Source: Alphaproteobacteria bacterium | Lineage (GTDB): Bacteria; Pseudomonadota; Alphaproteobacteria; UBA6615 | Length of the DNA stretch: 64,000 bases | Direction of reading: 5' to 3' | NCBI GenBank assembly: GCA_039980135.1 | Contig: JBDXCV010000009.1 | Coordinates: forward strand, 257,854-321,853 | In this document: one piece after another, positions 60,295-64,000 of the stretch | How positions within the stretch are numbered: the stretch's first letter is position 1 | Layout: each line of letters starts with the position of its first letter | Position numbers and translations under genes: made by a program | The notes under the pieces: model-generated | What the model saw: only the letters and a program-made list of their open reading frames with translations | What the model was told of the DNA's origin: nothing | Database searches by the model: none

Positions 60295-62184
60295 GTGTGT
60301 GGTGTTATCGGGGTCGCGGGCGAGAATTGCCTCGAGCAGGTTCGCGGGATGCTCGACCGGATTGCCCATCGCGGACCCGACGATTCCGGCGTCTATGCCG
60401 ACGACCACCTGACCCTGGGTCATTGCCGCCTCGCGATCATCGACCCGGCTCACGGGCAACAACCCTTCACCACCGAAAACGGCCGGTACGTACTTTCGTT
60501 CAACGGTGAAATCTACAACTACCGGGATCTCGCAGCCCGCCTGCACGCGCGCGGCGTGAACTTGAAATCCAACAGCGACACGGAAACCCTCGCCTACTGG
60601 TTTCAGGAATTCGGGATCGACGGGCTGGCCGACCTCGACGGGATGTTCGCGTTCGCCATCTGGGACCGGCAAACCCGCCGCCTCGTGCTTGCGCGCGACC
60701 GGTTCGGGATCAAGCCGATGTACACCGCCCGGGTCGGTCGCAAGCTCGTGTTCGGATCCGAGATCAAGGCGATGCTGCCCTGGATAGAGCGCAAACCGAA
60801 CCACCGCGCGATTGCCCAGTTCCTGACGTTTCAGAACGTTCTCACCGAAGAGACCTTCTTCGCCGGTGTCGAAAAGCTCGAACCCGGCGGCTGGGTTGAA
60901 TGGCGACCGGATGGATTCCGCAGCGGACAATTCTGGTCCCTGGCGTTTCCCGAGGACCCCCAGGAGATGTCTCTCGGTCCGGCGTCCGAGCGCTTCGCCG
61001 AACTGTTTGACGCGTCGGTAGACCGCCACCTGATCTCCGATGTGCCGGTCGGCAGCTATGTGAGCGGCGGCATCGACAGTGGCTCGGTCGCCACCCGGGC
61101 CGCCGCGAAGCGCCCCGGAGACGATTTCCCGGTGTTCACGGGGGCCTTCACCGACCGGCCCTACTATGACGAGCGTGACGGCGCGCGCGCGGTCGCAGCC
61201 AATATCGGCGCCAGCCTTCAGGATATCGTCATCACCCCGCAGATGTTCGAGACGGAAATGCGCCGCGTGATGTGGCACCTGGACGAACCGACCCTGGGCA
61301 CGGGCGCCATTCCCCAATTCATCGTCTCCCGGCTTGCCGCAGAGCATGTGAAGGTCGTGCTCACGGGCCATGGCGGCGATGAGCTTTTCGCGGGCTATCA
61401 GGTCAACAAGGCGTTTCAGATTCGCGACGGGCTGCGGCACGGCCCCGTGGGCCTGTTCCGTGCGCTTTCGTCCGTGCGGCCCGACGAGCTCACCCGTGTG
61501 CTCTACTACTTGATGTTTCCGCTCATTCAGCCCGAAGTCGGAAACGGCATCTTCATCATGACGTCGCGCAAGGGCTGGCCGAAGACCGCCGGTCCCGCGC
61601 TGATCGAGGGGTTGGAGCCTGACTATGTTCCGACCTCCACGGTGGCCGACCGGTATGGCGGCAACGGTTACACACCGGCGCAGCTCCTGTTCACGCTTTA
61701 TCTGCGCACCTATCTTCCGACACTGTTCATGCAGGAAGATCGCGTCGGCATGGCCCATTCGATCGAGGCGCGCATGCCGATCTGCGGAAACGACCTGCTC
61801 GATTTCGCGACATCGCTGCCGCTGTCGTCGAAACTCGCAGGCGGGTCCCTGAAGGCCATTCCCCGCGCCGCGGCACGGGACTGGTTGCCGCCGATGATTT
61901 TCGATCTCCCGAAACGCGGCTTCCCCACGCCCCTGGCCCGCTGGTTCCGGGAAGCCCCGCTGAATGAGGTCATCCGTGACCTGGTCGGATCACGCCGCAC
62001 CGAAGAGCGGGGAATCTTCGACACGGCGCGCGCACGGTCGATGTTCGATACGAATGCCCACGCCTCGACCGATACGCTGGCGGACTATGCCCGCGCCAAC
62101 AAGCTGTACTCGCTGGCGATGGTCGAACTCTGGTTCCGCACCTTCATGGATGCGGATCCCGCGGGCCCTATCGGGGCCGCCTGA
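60295..62184 (+). CDS. asnB: Asparagine synthase-family amidotransferase (glutamine-hydrolysing)
   Basis: A 629-residue two-domain enzyme. The GTG start at 60295 puts the nucleophile Cys at residue 2 (C-G-V-I-G-V), exposed after removal of Met, as in class II glutaminases. Residues 1-215 are the glutaminase domain (R-G-P-D-D-S near 26, F-N-G-E-I-Y-N near 70) and residues about 235-600 the ATP-pyrophosphatase synthetase (S-G-G-I-D-S near 258). In glycan loci AsnB-like enzymes (WbpS, VioB-neighbour types) amidate uronic acids or amino acids on sugars. The spacing (3 and 2 nt) places it firmly in the wecB operon. Confidence 0.92.
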   Translation: MCGVIGVAGENCLEQVRGMLDRIAHRGPDDSGVYADDHLTLGHCRLAIIDPAHGQQPFTTENGRYVLSFNGEIYNYRDLAARLHARGVNLKSNSDTETLAYWFQEFGIDGLADLDGMFAFAIWDRQTRRLVLARDRFGIKPMYTARVGRKLVFGSEIKAMLPWIERKPNHRAIAQFLTFQNVLTEETFFAGVEKLEPGGWVEWRPDGFRSGQFWSLAFPEDPQEMSLGPASERFAELFDASVDRHLISDVPVGSYVSGGIDSGSVATRAAAKRPGDDFPVFTGAFTDRPYYDERDGARAVAANIGASLQDIVITPQMFETEMRRVMWHLDEPTLGTGAIPQFIVSRLAAEHVKVVLTGHGGDELFAGYQVNKAFQIRDGLRHGPVGLFRALSSVRPDELTRVLYYLMFPLIQPEVGNGIFIMTSRKGWPKTAGPALIEGLEPDYVPTSTVADRYGGNGYTPAQLLFTLYLRTYLPTLFMQEDRVGMAHSIEARMPICGNDLLDFATSLPLSSKLAGGSLKAIPRAAARDWLPPMIFDLPKRGFPTPLARWFREAPLNEVIRDLVGSRRTEERGIFDTARARSMFDTNAHASTDTLADYARANKLYSLAMVELWFRTFMDADPAGPIGAA

Positions 62185-62186
62185 CC

Positions 62187-63347
62187 ATGGGAACCGTTCG
62201 CAGCTTCCTTGCCCTGTCTGTCGCGATCGGCCACTGGGGGCCCTTCTTTGGCGTGGTTCTGATCAACGCGCAGATTGCCGTCCTGCTGTTCTTCCTGATC
62301 TCCGGCTTCTACATGTCGATGATCATCAACGAGCAATACCGGCACATCGACCGCTGGCGGCGAAAGTTCATTCTCAACCGGATCCTCCGGATTTATCCGA
62401 CCTACTACGTCGTGCTGGCCCTGATGATCGTGCAGTTCACGGTTAACAACGTCGAGAACGTGTTCACCATCCCGAGCGATGACATGGATGCGGGACAGCG
62501 TGTGTTGTTCATGATCCTGAACATCACGTTGGTCGGCGAGGACATCATTTCCGGTCTGATTCCGGCCTACGATTCGGTTCAGAGCAGTCTGATTCCGCAA
62601 TCCTGGACACTCGGGAGCGAGTTCCTGTTCTACTTTCTCGCACCGTTCCTCGTTCTGGCGACACCGCGCAAGTACCGCGCCATCGTCGCCGCGCTCGCCT
62701 TGTCGAGCCTGGCGTTGCGACTGGCCATCTTTCAGTTTCCCGAGGAAATTTTTCGGTTCCTCACCGGCCAGGCCGGCGTGAGTGAGCAGATATCCCGGCG
62801 CCTCGTCGCCTCCGATCCCGGCCGCTACAGGTTTATTCCAACCACGCTCGTCATGTTCCTGATGGGGTATTTCAGCTACCTCATCTATGCGCGCCTGCGC
62901 GATTCCGATACCGCCAGAAACGTCGGCAAACTTCTGTTCATTCTGGTGATCGCGGCTGGCGTCTACTATATCGTCGGGTTTGGCGAACTCGACAGCCCCC
63001 TGTACATCGCCGACAAGGATTCGGGCCTCGTCTGGTCCCTGTATCTGTTCGCGCTGGTGGCAACGCCGTTTATCTTCCTGGCCACGAAGAACAGCCGGCT
63101 GGACGATTTCATCGGCGCACTCAGCTTCCCGATCTATATCTCGCATATATTTGTGAAACAGTTCATCGGCGGCAACTGGCACCGCATTTCCGCCGTTCGT
63201 CCCACAGAAAACGAAATGGCGATCATGGTGTTTTTGCTGACGATCGCGCTATCAATCCTGCTCGTCTATATCGTAGAAAGGCCCATCGATAGTTACCGGC
63301 GGCGGGTGTCGCAACGCGCGCGACGCACCTTCGCCGACGCGGGCTGA
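62187..63347 (+). CDS. Membrane acyltransferase, family 3
   Basis: A 386-residue integral membrane protein with about ten helices, of the acyltransferase_3/OafA-like group. S-F-L-A-L-S-V-A-I-G-H near residue 5 is the usual catalytic-His start (R-x10-H form), and F-F-L-I-S-G-F-Y near 37 is the second conserved segment. It O-acetylates or otherwise acylates sugars of surface polysaccharides. It begins 2 nt after asnB and its frame ends about 40 nt before the methyltransferase. The acyl donor and site are unknown. Confidence 0.9.
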   Translation: MGTVRSFLALSVAIGHWGPFFGVVLINAQIAVLLFFLISGFYMSMIINEQYRHIDRWRRKFILNRILRIYPTYYVVLALMIVQFTVNNVENVFTIPSDDMDAGQRVLFMILNITLVGEDIISGLIPAYDSVQSSLIPQSWTLGSEFLFYFLAPFLVLATPRKYRAIVAALALSSLALRLAIFQFPEEIFRFLTGQAGVSEQISRRLVASDPGRYRFIPTTLVMFLMGYFSYLIYARLRDSDTARNVGKLLFILVIAAGVYYIVGFGELDSPLYIADKDSGLVWSLYLFALVATPFIFLATKNSRLDDFIGALSFPIYISHIFVKQFIGGNWHRISAVRPTENEMAIMVFLLTIALSILLVYIVERPIDSYRRRVSQRARRTFADAG

Positions 63348-63386
63348 ACCGCAGCCGGCCGACGGTCACCTTTTAGAGTGTTTTGG

Positions 63387-64000
63387 ATGGAAGATTCCGA
63401 TTTGACGACGCAGGAAGATTTCTGGTCCGCGCATCCATGTGGAATCGACGCCCCGCTCGCGGAGCGGCGGCGACACCGGCATATCATCGAGCCGTGGCTG
63501 CCGGCATATCTGAAAAGTCTGGCGAACGGTGGCCGGCTGGACTGTCTCGAAGTGGGTTGCGGCCAGGGGACTGATGCCATCGAAATCTGTCGGCACCTTG
63601 CCCCCGGCTCGTCCTACCATGGCATCGACTTCTCGCCGGAATCGATTGCCGTATCGGAACGCAGCTTGCGCGAGGAAGTTCCGCCGGAAATGCTGAACAC
63701 GGTGCCACAGTTTGCCACCGGTGACGCGCTCGATCTTGATTTTCCCGACGATCGCTTCGATCGGGTTTTCAGTCTTGGTGTCCTGCACCACACGCCGGAT
63801 CCGGCGGCGGCCGTTCGCGAGGTGCATCGCGTCCTGAAGCCCGGCGGGACCTGCCACGTCTTCCTGTATCGGACCTTCTCGGCAAAGGTCGGGGTCGCCA
63901 AAATTCTTCGCGGCGTGCAGCGGGCCAGCGATGTTCTGACGCGTCGGGAACGATCCATCTACGCCATGTTTCTCGAGAAACGTTCCGCCCTACCCGGCCT
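63387..64000 (+). CDS. SAM-dependent methyltransferase, 3' end cut by window edge
   Basis: The frame from ATG 63387 stays open to the right edge (at least 204 residues), so the end is missing. Motif I reads L-E-V-G-C-G-Q-G-T near residue 55, the acidic strand-2 end is H-G-I-D-F-S near 80, and F-P-D-D-R-F-D-R-V-F-S-L-G-V-L-H-H near 123 is the post-I/II region of the UbiE/type 11 methyltransferase family. V-L-K-P-G-G-T follows at about 150. Upstream ggatgg includes the start. It follows the acyltransferase by 39 nt and belongs to the same operon. The target is unknown. Confidence 0.88.
   Translation, partial: MEDSDLTTQEDFWSAHPCGIDAPLAERRRHRHIIEPWLPAYLKSLANGGRLDCLEVGCGQGTDAIEICRHLAPGSSYHGIDFSPESIAVSERSLREEVPPEMLNTVPQFATGDALDLDFPDDRFDRVFSLGVLHHTPDPAAAVREVHRVLKPGGTCHVFLYRTFSAKVGVAKILRGVQRASDVLTRRERSIYAMFLEKRSALPG

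Noticed and set aside
59605-61758. 717-codon minus-strand open frame over the GT2 and asnB genes
   Set aside because: It lies opposite two strongly recognisable genes, is rich in low-complexity charged sequence and shows no domain; long antisense frames are common in high-GC DNA.
1-64000. CRISPR arrays, tRNA or rRNA genes, IS elements, prophage genes
   Set aside because: No spaced direct repeats, cloverleaf-like sequence, transposase or phage protein was recognised while reading; weak RNA genes could be missed without a covariance search.

Overview
The window reads as a high-GC, gene-dense chromosomal segment of a probably marine or environmental alphaproteobacterium. The evidence is inferential: a DctQM TRAP transporter, GlcG/HbpS-like and 3-hydroxyisobutyrate-dehydrogenase-like genes, a REC-domain regulator of a type common in Rhodospirillales-like bacteria, frequent GTG/TTG starts and ATGA-coupled operons. 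I recognised no rRNA, tRNA, CRISPR array, IS element or phage gene, and did not attempt a species name.

The left 9 kb (1-8850) is ordinary metabolism: the end of a TRAP transporter operon, a response regulator, an ArsC-type reductase, a PanE-like ketopantoate reductase followed by a Bcr/CflA-type MFS exporter, a GlcG-like protein, an isopenicillin-N-synthase-like dioxygenase, a 3-HIBADH-like dehydrogenase and an HGGxW hydrolase. From about 8.9 kb to the right edge, about 55 kb is one very large glycan biosynthesis and export island.

The island has several blocks. (A) 8945-14250 (+): a glycosyltransferase, then CDP-glucose 4,6-dehydratase, C-methyltransferase, 3,5-epimerase, acetyltransferase and ketoreductase, which fits a branched 3-C-methyl-6-deoxyhexose. 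(B) 14247-15693 (-): a second 3,5-epimerase-like protein and an SDR. (C) 15918-18097 (+): two glycosyltransferases. (D) 18102-32262 (-): a 14-gene run with an orphan thiamine-dependent E1 alpha/beta pair, a nucleotide-heptose pathway (transaldolase, SIS isomerase, HAD phosphatase, and a kinase/nucleotidyltransferase with its domains swapped), three SDRs, a UDP-sugar-dehydrogenase-like protein without its catalytic Cys, an oxidoreductase and two PLP aminotransferases. (E) 32557-37422 (+): two paralogous putative oxygenases with a His-rich metal motif, a truncated third copy, a methyltransferase and a B12-type radical SAM enzyme. (F) 37443-46335 (-): two paralogous membrane proteins around a C-type-lectin/FGE-fold protein, two paralogues of an unrecognised family, a glycosyltransferase and an O-methyltransferase. 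(G) 47036-53922 (-): an export operon with Wzt and Wzm separated by two sulfotransferase-like genes, one carrying a long coiled coil, plus another sulfotransferase and a radical SAM enzyme. (H) 54196-64000 (+, one gene -): a NodB-like deacetylase fused to a NodU-like carbamoyltransferase, a flippase-like membrane protein, WecB, a membrane-anchored glycosyltransferase, AsnB, an acyltransferase and a methyltransferase cut by the window edge.

Together the genes suggest a heavily decorated surface polysaccharide (branched deoxyhexoses, heptoses, amino sugars; methyl, acetyl, amide, carbamoyl and sulfate groups) exported by an ABC transporter, since no Wzx/Wzy was recognised. The best candidates for something undescribed are the coiled-coil sulfotransferase beside Wzt (a possible chain-length ruler and cap), the NodB-NodU fusion, the HxHxNH oxygenase-like family, the two-member unknown family at 41980-45604, and the E1-plus-heptose pathway.
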